A stretch of 64,000 bases of DNA, taken from NCBI RefSeq assembly GCF_010993775.1, contig NZ_WOTO01000029.1, forward strand, positions 46,135-110,134, given 5' to 3'. Origin of the DNA: Fodinicola feengrottensis. Lineage in GTDB: Bacteria > Actinomycetota > Actinomycetes > Mycobacteriales > HKI-0501. Below the pieces are notes generated by a model. The model did no database searches, was not told where the DNA came from, and was given only the letters and a program-made list of their open reading frames with translations. The position numbers and the translations under genes are program-made. This document shows positions 19,205-29,572 of this stretch, piece by piece (within the stretch, counting starts at the first letter, position 1; the number at the start of each line of letters is the position of its first letter).

Positions 19205-19386
19205 GGAACCCGTCATCAGGACCGATGTGCGGCATTCCGTCCTGCCGCTGGAACGGCGCGGAACATCGCGACCGGCCTGTGAATGGACGACAGCACGATT
19301 TCGGGCTGCGCGCGATCGGCTGCAGTGGAGCGACCTACCAGCTCTGGTACCTGTCAGAAGCCTGACAGCGGCGGCCTTTGGCGTGA

Positions 19387-19406
19387 ATCCCCCGCCGGCG
19401 GGGGAT
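19387..19406. terminator. Terminator palindrome between convergent genes
   Basis: ATCCCCCGCCGGCGGGGGAT is a perfect 20-base palindrome able to form a 7-bp stem with a 6-base loop. It lies between the hydratase (+) and the L,D-transpeptidase (-), followed by GTTT on the plus strand. Confidence 0.6.
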
Positions 19407-19472
19407 GTTTCCTTGGGCGGTTGAGATAGTCACCAGCGAGCCCGACCCTGGGCTGCCTCTTCGCGGGGACGC

Positions 19473-20450
19473 TCATCGGGCGGACGGCAGGACCCCACCG
19501 GCCTGCCAGGTTGTCCATGACAGGTTCCAGTCGCCGTAGCCGTCCCAGCTGGGTGTCGTGGGTCCGCCGGTGTTGACATAGCTGAAGACGTCCCCGATAT
19601 GGGCGAAGTTGAAGTAACGCTCGGCGTCGGCCACAGTGAGGTTGGTGCAGCCGTTGGAGGTGCTTCGGATACCGATGTTGCCGCCGTTCCAGCTGGCTGA
19701 GTGCACGAATTCGCCGGAGCTGGTCAGCCGGACCGACCACGGCACCTGCAAGTCGTAAGGGTCAGCCGGGTTAGTGGACATCATGCGCTGGACCCGGTCT
19801 TTTTCCATGACTATCTTGGTCCCGTTGTAGGTAGGGGTCTTCGATTTTCCCAGCGACACGGGCAATGTCATCGCGGGTTGACCGTCCGATGTGACGGTCA
19901 TCCGTTTCGTCGCACCGTCCACGGTGGCGATGTTCGCGGCGCCGGTGGCGATCGACAGGGTGAGGCTGTCGTCATAAACGAGCCCATTGCCGGCAGACAG
20001 GCCCTTGACTGGGAAAGCGACCTCTATCTTGGCGTGCGCCGGCCAATATTGCTGGAGCCGGTAGTGCGCTTCCAGAACCTGTCCGGCCCGTGCGGACCGC
20101 TCCCAATACCAGGCGCCGACGGCCGGCGCGCCGTTGACGGTCACCGTCGTCGCCTTGTCGAAGGCACTCGCATCGGTGACCTTGCGATTGAAAAACGCGA
20201 CGATTGGCATGCCCACGCCGTACACCGTGCCGTCGCTCTCAAGCAGTGACAGGTGAACGGGAGCACCCGTCAAGGCTGGTCCGGGCGAGGCGGATGATCC
20301 CGGGCTGGCGGGACCGCTTTTCGACGGTGTCGGGCTGCCGGCAGCATTGCTCCCACCCGACGAACAGGGGGAGAGAACGATGAAAGCCGCGACGGCCACG
20401 GCGACGGCGACCGCGCGGACCGCGCCGCCGCGGGTGGCTAAAATGTTCAT
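19473..20450 (-). CDS. L,D-transpeptidase lipoprotein (YkuD, Ig-like N-terminal domain)
   Basis: 325 residues. The signal ends with the lipobox-like LSPC (cysteine near residue 29), followed by a Ser/Pro/Gly linker, so it is probably anchored outside the membrane. An Ig-like domain (PIVAFFNRKVTDASAFDKA...) precedes the YkuD catalytic domain, in which the histidine (EFVHSASW) and the catalytic motif TSNGCTNL are visible; the common SHGC is SNGC here. Such enzymes make 3-3 crosslinks in peptidoglycan, as in mycobacterial LdtA/B-type proteins. Divergent from an aldehyde dehydrogenase. Confidence 0.9.
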   Translation of the reverse strand: MNILATRGGAVRAVAVAVAVAAFIVLSPCSSGGSNAAGSPTPSKSGPASPGSSASPGPALTGAPVHLSLLESDGTVYGVGMPIVAFFNRKVTDASAFDKATTVTVNGAPAVGAWYWERSARAGQVLEAHYRLQQYWPAHAKIEVAFPVKGLSAGNGLVYDDSLTLSIATGAANIATVDGATKRMTVTSDGQPAMTLPVSLGKSKTPTYNGTKIVMEKDRVQRMMSTNPADPYDLQVPWSVRLTSSGEFVHSASWNGGNIGIRSTSNGCTNLTVADAERYFNFAHIGDVFSYVNTGGPTTPSWDGYGDWNLSWTTWQAGGVLPSAR

Positions 20451-20675
20451 CTGTATATTGTACGCTGACCGTTGCGCGCTGGAATTTTCCGCGTTGACTC
20501 ATGAAAAATGCCCGCGTACGTGATTCTTGCCCATGCAAGGGCGCCGGTGTGGTGTACGGGCCTTGGAAGGCAGTGAGGTTGACGGTGACTGTGTCCTGGT
20601 CGCAGGAGGCGCGTCGGCTATCTGCACCGCATACTGTGCTGCGTCTTGGCGAAACGACCGAATCGAGGAGGCCGA

Positions 20676-21996
20676 GTGCCTGACGACATCGAGTACGCCA
20701 TTGCCGCACAGGTGACGCGTCTGCGCGACACTTTCCGCACTGGTCGTACGAAGCCACTGTCCTGGCGCATCGATCGGTTGCAGCAGCTGCGCACGATGCT
20801 TGACGAGCAGCGTGAGGATTTCCGCGCCGCGCTTCAGAAGGACCTCGGCAAGAGCGCCGCGATGGCTGACCGTACCGAAATCGACTTCGTGATCCGTGAG
20901 ATCGACCACCTGCTCGCGCATCTTGAGGAGTGGCTGCGCCCGCAGCCCGCGGCGGTGCCCGCTGCGATGGGTGCCGCGACCGCTTGGACCGTCTTCGATC
21001 CGCTCGGAGTCGTGCTGGTTGTCGCCCCATGGAACTATCCACTGCAGCTGCTGCTCGCTCCGGTGGTCGGTGCGTTGGCCGCTGGCAACTGCGTGGTGGC
21101 CAAGCCCAGCGAGGTTTCCCCGGCCACCTCAGCCGCGATCGCCCGCCATGTGCCGCGCTATCTCCCTGGACGCGGTCGCGGTCGTGGAGGGTGCTGTCGC
21201 GGAGACGACAGCGCTGCTCTCGCAACGCTTCGACCACATCTTCTACACCGGCAACGGCGTGGTAGGCCGCATCGTCATGACCGCCGCGGCGAAGAACCTC
21301 ACCCCGGTCGCGTTGGAGCTTGGCGGCAAGTCACCGGCGTACGTCGACCGTGGCGTGGATCCGGCGGCCGCGGCGGCTGCCCGGATCGTCGCTGGCCGGT
21401 TCCTCAATGCCGGTCAGACGTGCGTCGCGGTCGACTATGTCCTCGCCGATCCGGATACCGCCGCCGCCCTGGAGTCCGCCTTCCCGCAGGCCCTCGAGGA
21501 CTTGTACGGACCGAACCCCGCCTCGGCCCCTGACTACGGGCGCATCGTCAACGAGCGCCATTTCGACCGGCTGCTGGGCCTGCTCGGCGCCGGGCGTGTG
21601 GTTGTCGGCGGCACCCATGACCGCACCACCAAATACCTTGCTCCGACCGTGCTCGCCGGGATCACCGGCGAGGATCCGGTGATGCAGGAGGAGATTTTCG
21701 GCCCGATCCTGCCGATCATCGAAGTTGCCGACCTCGACGCGGCCATCGAGTTCATCAACGCGCGGGACAAGCCGTTGGCGCTTTACGTGTTCACCGACTC
21801 CGACGCCACCCGGGACCGACTGCAGAACGAAACCTCCTCCGGTGCGCTCGGCATCGGACTCCCGCTGGCTCACCTCACCGTGCCCGAGCTTCCCTTCGGT
21901 GGGGTCGGCGAGAGTGGCATGGGGCACTATCACGGGCTGTACTCGCTCGAGGCATTCAGCCACCGCAAGGCGGTCCTGGAGAAACCACTCGGCTGA
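20676..21996 (+). CDS. Aldehyde dehydrogenase, short CALDH/fatty-aldehyde type (one frame break)
   Basis: About 440 residues, close to the short fatty/coniferyl-aldehyde branch of the family. GTG 20676 follows GAGGAG by five bases. Visible are the NAD site APWNYPLQLLLAPVVGALAAGN, FYTGNG, the general base glutamate in VALELGGKSP, the nucleophile in NAGQTCVAVDYV and the late EEIFGPILPI. The frame changes near 21165 within CCC (RYL to LDAVAVVEGA). It would oxidise an aliphatic or aromatic aldehyde with NAD(P)+. No pathway genes are adjacent. Confidence 0.88.
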
Positions 21997-22102
21997 ACAG
22001 CGGTGTCAGGGAGGTGTGCGTCGGGACCGCGTCGGCGGTACGGGTGCGTCCGGCCGCCGCGCGGACGGTTGGACCGCCGACGGTTTCACCAGGACCCGGC
22101 GG

Positions 22103-23376
22103 TTATCCGTTGACCCTGGAGGCGTATCCACCCGACATGGAGACAGGGGTGAACTCCACTTTGAATCCCACGCCCACTCCGTCTTTGGACTCGGCTTTGC
22201 CGATGGCAGGGAAGATCAGGCGTCCCACCATGGCACCGCCGTCCATGAACTCCAAGGCGTCGATACCGGTGTAGTTGTGCTTGCTGCCCTGGACAACTGA
22301 TTCGAAGTTCATGAACCTGGCCACCACGATCGGACCGGCGATGTCCGCGGGCGCCCAGTACTGACTGGGTTTGTCGGCGGCTTCGACGCCGTCTTTCTCG
22401 AGCTCCAGCTTGATGAGACCGATGCCCAAACCACCTTCAACGAGCTTCGCGTGCTCCTTTTCCTTCTCCGGTTTCTCCCATTGGCTGATTCCCTTGCTCA
22501 CCAGGTTCTTGGCGGTATCCCAGGCACCCCCAAGCAGCCCACCCGCGGCCCCCTTGGCGGCCCCACCGGCGGCCGTACCAGCCTGACCTTCCAGCGACGC
22601 GTCGACGCCGATCGAGGCCTTGAGCTCCATTCCGACAATCTGATATTTGGAGGTGAATGCCCAGTCGGCACCAATGTTGTTGGCGTACGTGATGTCGACG
22701 GTCGTCACCAGCTTCTCGACCACCCATTTCATCCCGTCGAACACGGGGTTGGTCGGGGCTTCGTGATGCATCGAGATCTTGTACTGGTGCTCGGCATTGA
22801 GGTGGTGGCCGTCGAGGAACATCACCAGCACCCCGGACGGGATCGCCGACGAGCTGACCTTCTCGCCGCTCCGCCGCCGATGCTGTCGAGTTCACGGAGC
22901 AGCTTCTGCCGGTCGCCGGCCAGTTTGGCCTTGGCCAGCGGAGCCAGCGAGGCGTACCAGGAGTCGTATTGGGGCAGCGAACCACCGCGACCATCGAAGG
23001 CCGCCATGGCCGCGGCGATCCGAGACTGGCCGGGCAGGTTGCCCGAGCCGCGACGGTTGGTGTCCTTCTTCCAGGCCTCGAAGTCGCCCAACGCGGCGTC
23101 AATGTCGGCGACGAGCTGATCGCCGCCTTTCTGTTCCCAGATCTGCTGCACCTCGCCGGCTGGTCCCGGCTTGGCGCCGGTCTGCCCACCAGCGCCGGGC
23201 CCGCCCGCGTCGCGCTGCACCGCAGCCCGCTTGCCGTTCAGCAACCGAGCCACCGCCGCGTTGCCGGCCGACCGCTGCAGGTCGACCAGCCCGCTGGGAT
23301 CAGCTGGCCGTGCCGGATGGAGCGGCGGTCGACTGCCCGTTGTCGGTCGTTGCTGGTTGTCGTCGTGCTGTCGCAT
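22103..23376 (-). CDS. Large hydrophilic protein with injection-system-associated N-terminal motif (frame break)
   Basis: About 424 residues, ATG 23376 after GGAGAGATCGGGA. After a Pro-rich start the text reads LVDLQRSAGNAAVARLL then AAVQRD, the motif frequent at the N-terminus of proteins encoded with extracellular contractile injection systems and DUF4157 proteins. A helical middle (WEQKGGDQLVADIDAAL) leads, via a frame change near 22866, into a C-terminal half with a Gly/Ala-rich helix (GTAAGGAAKGAAGGLLGGA, possibly membrane-inserting) between beta-rich segments. No catalytic motif recognised. No sheath or baseplate genes occur in the window, so a cargo role is only a hypothesis. Confidence 0.55.
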
Positions 23377-23910
23377 GTCCCGATCTCTCCATCGGCGGGG
23401 CGAGCGCCTCGACGCTGGCCAAGAATAGGAATCTATCAACCCCCGAAATCAAGCACCAGCGGAGCGAAACCAAGGCTCGCTGCTTTTCGTGACCATATGC
23501 GCGCGGCCTGGCGGAGAAGTTCACGGCGGGAACACACAACTGCCCAATCGGGAAATGGCCAGCCAATTTCTTGGCGAGATTTTTACCTGAACAGGGCCGT
23601 ATGAATGCGTTCGAAGACAAGAAGTGTTCGCGCGATTACGGAACGAGTTTCGCCCTTCACTCCAGCGGGCGCGGCTGTCGTACGTCAAGACCGCCTGGGT
23701 GCGTCCGCATATTCTCGAGGTGCTGCGCTACCTCCGTGCGACCCGGGCGACTCGGCAGCGCTCAGCCACCGCTGTCCCGGGCTGTGCGGCGAACCGGGGG
23801 AGCCCTGTTGCTGGCGGGTCCGAAGCCAGAGACTGCGGACAACAATGTCTGGTCAGGTCGACTCGGGATTTGTCATTTGCGGGTTCCTGGTTTTATTTTG
23901 TTTCGGTGGC
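23377..23910. other. Gap without a convincing gene
   Basis: 534 bases. Plus-strand frames around 23571-24098 are long but have poor codon bias and shadow the isomerase-like gene. Nothing further is supported beyond the leader of the minus-strand gene at its left edge. Confidence 0.4.
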
Positions 23911-24691
23911 TTAGAAAGTCACTCGGGCTGTTTGGAGGGCGCGGACCGCGGGCGCGTTGCGTGCGGCTAACGCGTGGTCGACCGGGCGGCCGGACAGCCC
24001 GCGAAGGAAGTCGACGGCGTCGGCGCGGACGTGTCCGGTCGGAGCGCTGTCGCCGAGCTGGAATTTGTCGCCGGCGGGGCCGGTCAGTTCCAGTGTGACC
24101 GCCGGGCCAGTCCAGCTGGCGGCGAGGTCGCGAATGACCTCGTTGACGATCCAGCGGTCGTGGTCGTCAAAGACCATCGGTTGGTCCGTGGCGCGACACA
24201 GATCAACGCGGTGCATCCAAAGATCGCGGCTGTAGATGATGTCCTGGAGGTAGCCGATGGTCCAGCGCGGCGGGTCGGGTATGCCTGGGCGGATCGTACG
24301 GTTGCGGATGACTGCTGGCATCCGACGTACCGAGCGCAGCGCGCGCGCGGCCAGGCCGTCGCGAAGGCCTGACCAGCTGCGGGCCACTGTCCTCGGTATG
24401 GTCGGCTATTTGCTGCGCGGTGAGCGCATCAAGCTCGATACGGTCGGGAAAGTGCCGCCTGCCGTGGCGGATCCGCCGGGTGACGGTGAACAGCGACGCG
24501 AGGTCTTCGGCCTGACCGACCAGATGCGCGGTGATGTCGCGAACCGACCAGCCGACACAGTCGGTCGGTTGCTGCCAGTGGTCACCGATTCGGCGCAGTA
24601 CGGCCAGGATCGCGTCGCCTTCGGCTTCGGCGGCGTTGGCTGCCTGGTCGCGATCCGGTTTCTGTCGCCGAGCGGCCGGGTACGTGGTCAT
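23911..24691 (-). CDS. Mycothiol-dependent maleylpyruvate isomerase-like protein (frame break)
   Basis: About 259 residues, ATG 24691. VGWSVRDITAHLVGQAEDL is the metal-binding N-terminal motif of the mycothiol maleylpyruvate isomerase/DinB superfamily, and YSRDLWMHRVDLCRA supplies the second histidine region. A C-terminal sterol-carrier-like part follows (LELTGPAGDKFQLG). The frame switches near 24330, within the linker. Members use mycothiol as cofactor or handle mycothiol conjugates; the reaction here is unknown. It starts 5 bases after the TetR stop, so the two form an operon. Confidence 0.75.
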
Positions 24692-24696
24692 CGGCG

Positions 24697-25325
24697 TCAA
24701 AGTTTCTCCGTTGGGGTGTAGTAGGCGCAGAACATGTCAATGGCTTGTGGTGCCAGTCGGACGTACCGCCCGGCTCCCAGGTCCACTGCCGGTTCGTTGG
24801 ACAGCTGTTGGCTGAGCAGACCCGCCATCAGCGAGGTGTAGAGCGCCAACCCATCTGGCTCGGCGGCCGCCGGGGACAGCCGGCCGGCGGCCACCGCCTC
24901 GTCCAACGTGGTCCGCAGCAGGTCAATCGTCTCCACGGCCGGCGCGTACGCCCGCTCGGACGGGGTGAACCCGGGAACTGGCCGCCAGAACAGCAGCTGG
25001 GCGAGTACCGGATGCGCGGTGCCCCATCGCAGCGCGCCATCCTCGCCGGCCCGCAGGCGCTCGATCGGATCGGTGATGCCCTCAGACGCCGTCGCGATCG
25101 CGACGTTCTGTCCGCGCGCGCCGGCCTCAAACAAGGCGTCGTACACGGCGATCTTTGAGGGAAGTACTGGTAGAGCGACGGCGGGCGCAGCCCCATCCGG
25201 CGAGCCACCTCCGCCAGACTCAGCGCCGCGACACCTTCTTCGACCATCACAGCCAGCGCGCCGTCGAGGATTTCCGCGATGGTGTCGTTCCGTCTACGCG
25301 TGCGCCTATCGAGTCCCTCGCTCAT
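24697..25325 (-). CDS. TetR-family regulator (frame break)
   Basis: About 208 residues. EILDGALAVMVEEGVAALSLAEVARRMGLRPPSLYQYFP is a clear TetR DNA-binding domain, immediately followed by a frame change: one extra C at 25159-25161 (minus strand CCC) gives YQYFPSKIAVYDALFEAGAR. The C-terminal ligand domain ends in FCAYYTPTEKL. It precedes and is probably co-transcribed with the mycothiol isomerase-like gene, and its start faces the LuxR-type gene across only 36 bases, so it may control both. Confidence 0.85.
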
Positions 25326-25361
25326 GGCATTAGCGACCTAACCCACTGTCGGGAGGGTTCT

Positions 25362-25961
25362 GTGACCGCGCTGCCGTCAACGACGCGGACCTGCACCGAG
25401 CAGGCCTCCGGCTTCCCGTACGTCGCCAAAGGAGCGAGCTGCGACCCGGCCAACCGGCTGACTGACGGCCACTGCGGGCAGGTCATGGCCGCGCTCGAGC
25501 AACGGATCGAGGGGCTCACCGCCTGCGTTCGCGGCAACCGCGCACGGGCTCGACACCTGCTTGATGCAGCCGCGACGGCACTGCAGCGCGCTGGCGCCTC
25601 GGTGCTTGCCGCCCAGACCCGACTGGAATGGGCCGAGCTTGCCGACCCTGCCGACCCAGAAGTTCGGCGTGCCATCGCCGGATGCTTAGAAATCTTCGAC
25701 CACGCGGGACTGTCCAGCTGGACCGAGCGTGCCCGTGCGGCAATGCCTCGTACCACCAGGCAGCGCTGGCTAGAGCCGCTCAGCCGCCGCGAAGCCGAAG
25801 TCGCCGAACTGGTCAGCCGCGGCCACTCCAACCGGCGCATCGCACACCAGCTCTCCATCAGCGAACGAACCGTCGAGGCACGCTTGCACAGCGCCTACAC
25901 CCGTCTTGACCTCGCCTCGCGGGTCAGCCTCGCCGCTTGGGTCATCGCCCGACAAACCTGA
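25362..25961 (+). CDS. LuxR-type regulator, short C-terminal form
   Basis: 199 residues, GTG 25362 after GGGAGGG. The C-terminal helix-turn-helix is typical: LSRREAEVAELVSRGHSNRRIAHQLSISERTVEARL. The middle (ARARHLLDAAATALQRAGAS, LEIFDHAGLSSWTERARAAM) resembles the last TPR-like repeats of large LAL/MalT regulators, so this looks like the C-terminal quarter of such a protein carrying its own start. It may be a truncated but expressed DNA-binding piece, or a remnant with a fortuitous start. Confidence 0.75.
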   Translation: MTALPSTTRTCTEQASGFPYVAKGASCDPANRLTDGHCGQVMAALEQRIEGLTACVRGNRARARHLLDAAATALQRAGASVLAAQTRLEWAELADPADPEVRRAIAGCLEIFDHAGLSSWTERARAAMPRTTRQRWLEPLSRREAEVAELVSRGHSNRRIAHQLSISERTVEARLHSAYTRLDLASRVSLAAWVIARQT

Positions 25962-26396
25962 CGCCCCACCCTTGGAACCACCTGCTGAGCAGATCCGCCA
26001 CAAAGTAAGCAGCCGACACTGCCTCACCAAGTGGACCATCGGGATGCCAGCCAAGCGGCCGTGAGTGCTGCTGGTGCGTACGCGCGAGGGAATCCGGACC
26101 AGTGATCGGAGTCGGCGGAGTGCGACCAGTGAGCGCCGGTTTGAATCTGTACTACCGGTTCGCACCCGAGGCGTGGGGCCGGGCTGGTTCCGACTGGCTC
26201 TGTAAACGACCCCGCCGGCATGCAGTTGAGGTTCGCGGTCACGACCGAAGGCCGCGCTGATCACCATCGCGACTCCAAATCTGTGACCAGAAGGGCGACA
26301 TTCCAGTTGTCCGTCCTCCGTAACTGCACCACTCGCGCCACTCCGCAGCCACCACGGGCAAACCCGGCCCTGGTCAGGACGCCTATGATCGGTTAA
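25962..26396. other. Gap, nothing recognised
   Basis: 435 bases with short frames only and no clear repeats or hairpins. The right end carries the leader of the membrane protein gene. Confidence 0.4.
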
Positions 26397-26915
26397 ATGT
26401 CGCCCTCGAACTATCGGGTACTCCGATCCGCGCGGCTCTCGTACCGAACCAGGATCATGGGGTTCTTTGGGGTAATAGCCTTCATACTCTTCGTCTTCTC
26501 CTTCAACGGTGTAACCATGGCGACCTACTATGTGCTGGGGAACAAGGTTGTTGCTCACGTGGACGACTGCCACACATACCCAACGCGGTATACGGACAGC
26601 GTTGAGGTCGTCTGTAACGGAACGTGGAAAGAAGCTTACGGCGACCAGGTTGGTCAGATCTACGGCGTGGCGCCGAGCGAGAAGGGCAGCACCATCACAG
26701 TCCACGCCCTCCACGGCAGCGCCGTGGAGGACGGCACTCAACTTCCATCGATTGGTGCAGCCGGCGTCAGCTTGGTGGCGCTGGGTGTAATCGGTTTTGG
26801 GTTTCTGCTTGGAACTGTTCGGAAACATAGTGCCCGTGCTCGCGCCATCGCCGACGACGCCCAAGGTACAACCACGAACCGTCCCGAAACAGGTCAAGTA
26901 AGCACGCCGGACTAA
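26397..26915 (+). CDS. Two-TM protein with extracytoplasmic loop
   Basis: 172 residues. Membrane helices at about 21-45 (MGFFGVIAFILFVFSFNGV) and 120-140 (AAGVSLVALGVIGFGFLLG) flank an ~70-residue loop with two cysteines (VDDCHTYPTRY, VEVVCNGTW), likely outside the cell and disulfide-linked. The tail is hydrophilic. No family recognised, and no ribosome binding site stands out. Base composition is slightly AT-richer than neighbours. Confidence 0.65.
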   Translation: MSPSNYRVLRSARLSYRTRIMGFFGVIAFILFVFSFNGVTMATYYVLGNKVVAHVDDCHTYPTRYTDSVEVVCNGTWKEAYGDQVGQIYGVAPSEKGSTITVHALHGSAVEDGTQLPSIGAAGVSLVALGVIGFGFLLGTVRKHSARARAIADDAQGTTTNRPETGQVSTPD

Positions 26916-27026
26916 AAGACCCAGCCGTCGCAGGCGAAATCCGTCACGGGCCGGAATGGCCAACGACCTTCGCCAGGCCGGAGCTGCCTCCGGCCGTGGT
27001 GTCAGGCGAAACTCGTTGACCGTTGC

Positions 27027-27335
27027 TCAGCCTCCGAGGAGTGGGCGCATGAAGGAGCGGTCGTAGCGCAGTACGCAGCCGCTGTCCTCCTTGATCCGGT
27101 CGGCGGCGATGAAGTCGGGATCCTTGCCAAACAGCGTCCTGTATTGCTCGTACTCGGCGAAACTCGGGAAGCTGAAGAGCGCGAGTGCCTTGTCGCTCGA
27201 GCCTTCTGACGGTAGGAAGTATCCGTGGTGGGCGCCACCGTGGCGGTTGGCGAGGTCGATCCACCGTTGGGCGAATCTCTCGAAGGCTTCGATCTTCGCG
27301 GGGTCGATGACGTACTCGACGACACAGGTAATCAT
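27027..27335 (-). CDS. NIPSNAP family protein
   Basis: 102 residues. MITCVVEYVIDPAKIEAFERFAQRWIDL and the downstream FPSFAEYEQYRTLFGKDPDF are the standard blocks of small actinobacterial NIPSNAP proteins, dimeric ferredoxin-like alpha/beta-barrel proteins of unknown enzymatic role. Length is normal and the frame is intact. Confidence 0.85.
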   Translation of the reverse strand: MITCVVEYVIDPAKIEAFERFAQRWIDLANRHGGAHHGYFLPSEGSSDKALALFSFPSFAEYEQYRTLFGKDPDFIAADRIKEDSGCVLRYDRSFMRPLLGG

Positions 27336-27486
27336 TCGCTCAAACTACAGTGAGGTAACGGCCATCAGCCGATGGGTCAATGCAATCGACCGCGAAGCCA
27401 TCTGGGTCTTCTGCATATTTCTTCCTCGATATTCGCCTGCTGGGATGCTTTTCCAAACGTCGAATGCCGCGGCTCGTACGAGTTTG

Positions 27487-27771
27487 TCAGCGGCAGTCCC
27501 ACAACACGGGATTGCCGTAACCGATATTGTCATGACCGATGTTGCCGTAGACGATCTCGTTGTCGGCCACGCCGACCAACACGTTGCCGTCGGCGCTGCC
27601 GTTGACTGGAAGTTGCCGAAGGTTTCCTTGCTGCAACAGCCGAAGCAGGTAGGTGTCGTCGATCCCCACCGAACCAGCCGAGTTCACCGCGACCGCTTTG
27701 CCGTCGACCGGTGAGGTTACGCCGATACCCAGCAGCCAGGTCACCGATCCGACACCAGCCCGGCCTGTCAC
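27487..27771 (-). CDS. Possible small Asn/Gly-rich protein
   Basis: A GTG at 27771 opens 94 codons. The C-terminal half is distinctive: LRQLPVNGSADGNVLVGVAD, then VYGNIGHDNIGYGNP, reminiscent of secreted Asn/Gly-rich surface proteins. However, no clean signal peptide and no ribosome binding site are visible, and a plus-strand gene may start in the same stretch. Confidence 0.3.
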   Translation of the reverse strand: MTGRAGVGSVTWLLGIGVTSPVDGKAVAVNSAGSVGIDDTYLLRLLQQGNLRQLPVNGSADGNVLVGVADNEIVYGNIGHDNIGYGNPVLWDCR

Positions 27772-29467
27772 GACTCCATTGCGGATTGCTCGGCGAACTG
27801 GCGGCGGCCGTACGCGGTGGCCACTGGCCGGCGAAGGTTGTGCTGGCCGATCGACGCGACACCACGTGGCCGCAGCTGCTGGCGGCGCCAGGTGCACTGG
27901 CGTGGCGTGCCAGCGCGGACCGGCGGCTGGTCGACGTCCTGACGGCGCTCGCCGACAGCGGCATGACCGAGCCAGGTTGGCGAGTTGTCGATGCCTATCC
28001 GCCGCCGGACTTCGACGGCGAGCCATATTTTTTCCAGACTGGCAGTGAATTCATCGTCCTGCTCGGCTCGCGACGGCGGTACGAGCCGAAATTCTGGACC
28101 GCGTTGCAGTATTCGCCTGGCGCTTTCCGTCTTCCGGTCGGCTGGTCGGTCGACAACGTGCGAGGTGTCGACGGCTCGTTCGGCGCGGAGCGGATCAGGC
28201 AGTTCTGCTCGCTCCTGGCCGAGCACGGATCGGTGCCGTGGCGGCCTGCGGCGGCAGCGAAGCTGGCTGATCGCACCGGCCTCAACGCGGTCGAAGCCGC
28301 ACTTTTGTTGGCGGGACTGCCAGACCCGGTGGACGTACGCGGCCGGCTCGGACTCAGCGCGGCCGATGCCGCGGCTGCCAGCCGGTCGCTCAGCCGGCGT
28401 GCCAAGCTGGCCGTGGACGCGGTTTTGCAGGCCGCCATCCCGAAAGAGCTTGAGCAGCTGTGGACGGCAGGACCGGATGTCAGTGCTGCCGCCGATGAGT
28501 GGATCCGCCGGTTTGGCAGGCGTACGCCGGTGGACATCGACACGCTGTCTTCGGCTTATGATGCGCGCGTCTCGCTGACCTCGATCGACGCGCTGGCCAG
28601 CGAAAAGGTTGGCAGGGACCAATTCGACCGAGCGGCCTGTCCGAGCTGGTCACGGCGATCCGCTGGCTGGCCTATCAGTTGCCGGCCGGTGCTCCGCTGC
28701 GCAGTCGGCTGCACTTGCGGCCGTACGCGGCTGGCTCGCCGACCCCGAAACGTCGCTTGAGATTGGCCGGTCGTACCAGCGCGGCAGCCTCCTTTCGTTG
28801 CTGGGACTGCGTTCGAAAGGTCACGGCGAGCGGATCGTCGTCGCTGACTGGCTGGAGTTACGCAAGGACGGCAACCGGTTCACGGTGGTGATCCGGCCAG
28901 GTGTGTACGGTCCTGAGCATCGTTCGACACTGGCCGCGATCACGGCTCTGCTCGATGACGCAATGCCGGACGTTGGCCTCCTCGATGTGTTGGCGCAGCA
29001 GGAAATCGACACGATCTGCGCTCAGACGGCCGCTGGCGAATATCTGCAGAATCCGGCGGTCGCCGTGCCTGACCTCGTGGCGACGGCGGCGGCACGGCAC
29101 GCGATCGACTCCGGCGCGGCCACGCTTTACCTGCAGTTGTTGGCACTTCCGGATCCGACCGACGCCAATGTCGCTCGCTGGACTGGTTGGCCGGCCGATC
29201 GACTCAAGGCCGCTCGAGCCGCACTGGCCGAGACGGATCTCGTCCGCACCGCCAAACGTACGCGAGCCGGCCGCAGCCTGTTTTTCTTCCCGGCGGCTGG
29301 ACCGATGTGCGCAGGCCGCGACGGCCGGTGGAGACCTGGAAGCTGGCACTGCTGGCGACGGATCGGCCGGGTCCGCTGCTGCCGGCCGGCACGGTGGCCG
29401 GCTGTTTTCGGGCGGCCTGGCAGCGCGCGTCGAGGACGGCGACGCGCCGACGTACAAGCAACTCTGA
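27711..29467 (+). pseudogene. Large conserved actinobacterial protein, multiply frameshifted
   Basis: Roughly 585 codons in at least four frame segments. Readable blocks are HWPAKVVLADRRDTTWPQLL, then LADRTGLNAVEAALLLAGLP, VRGWLADPETSLEIGRSY and the end RVEDGDAPTYKQL. The AEAALLLAGLP block resembles large actinobacterial proteins annotated as DNA-binding that occur with MoxR ATPase/VWA gene clusters; this is recalled, not searched. Shifts are needed near 28605-28640, 28690, 29300 and 29410, and no start codon or ribosome site is evident. More breaks than in neighbouring genes suggest true decay, perhaps compounded by sequence errors. None of the usual MoxR/VWA partners is nearby. Confidence 0.5.
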
Positions 29468-29484
29468 AAGACACCGAGGATGCA

Positions 29485-29556
29485 GGCGCATAAAGGAACA
29501 CGGCTGGACCGTCACCCGCCGACGCCAGGCCGTTTCCTGTGGAGCAGCCCCACATT
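29485..29556 (+). pseudogene. HNH endonuclease tail remnant
   Basis: AAGGAACACGGCTGGACCGT and the following bases match the 3' region of the DUF222/HNH gene at about 9850-9910 almost base for base (KEHGWTRHP...AGP.PV.QPH in protein). Only ~70 bases are present, inserted right after the decayed gene. It is the tail of a former HNH copy. Confidence 0.6.
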
Positions 29557-29572
29557 GGGCTCAGAGGAGAGG

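Noticed and set aside
22779..23604. Plus-strand frames of over 200 codons opposite the LQRSAGNAAV protein
   Set aside because: They are antisense shadows rich in Arg/Pro/Ala with no start site; the minus-strand protein has a recognisable motif.
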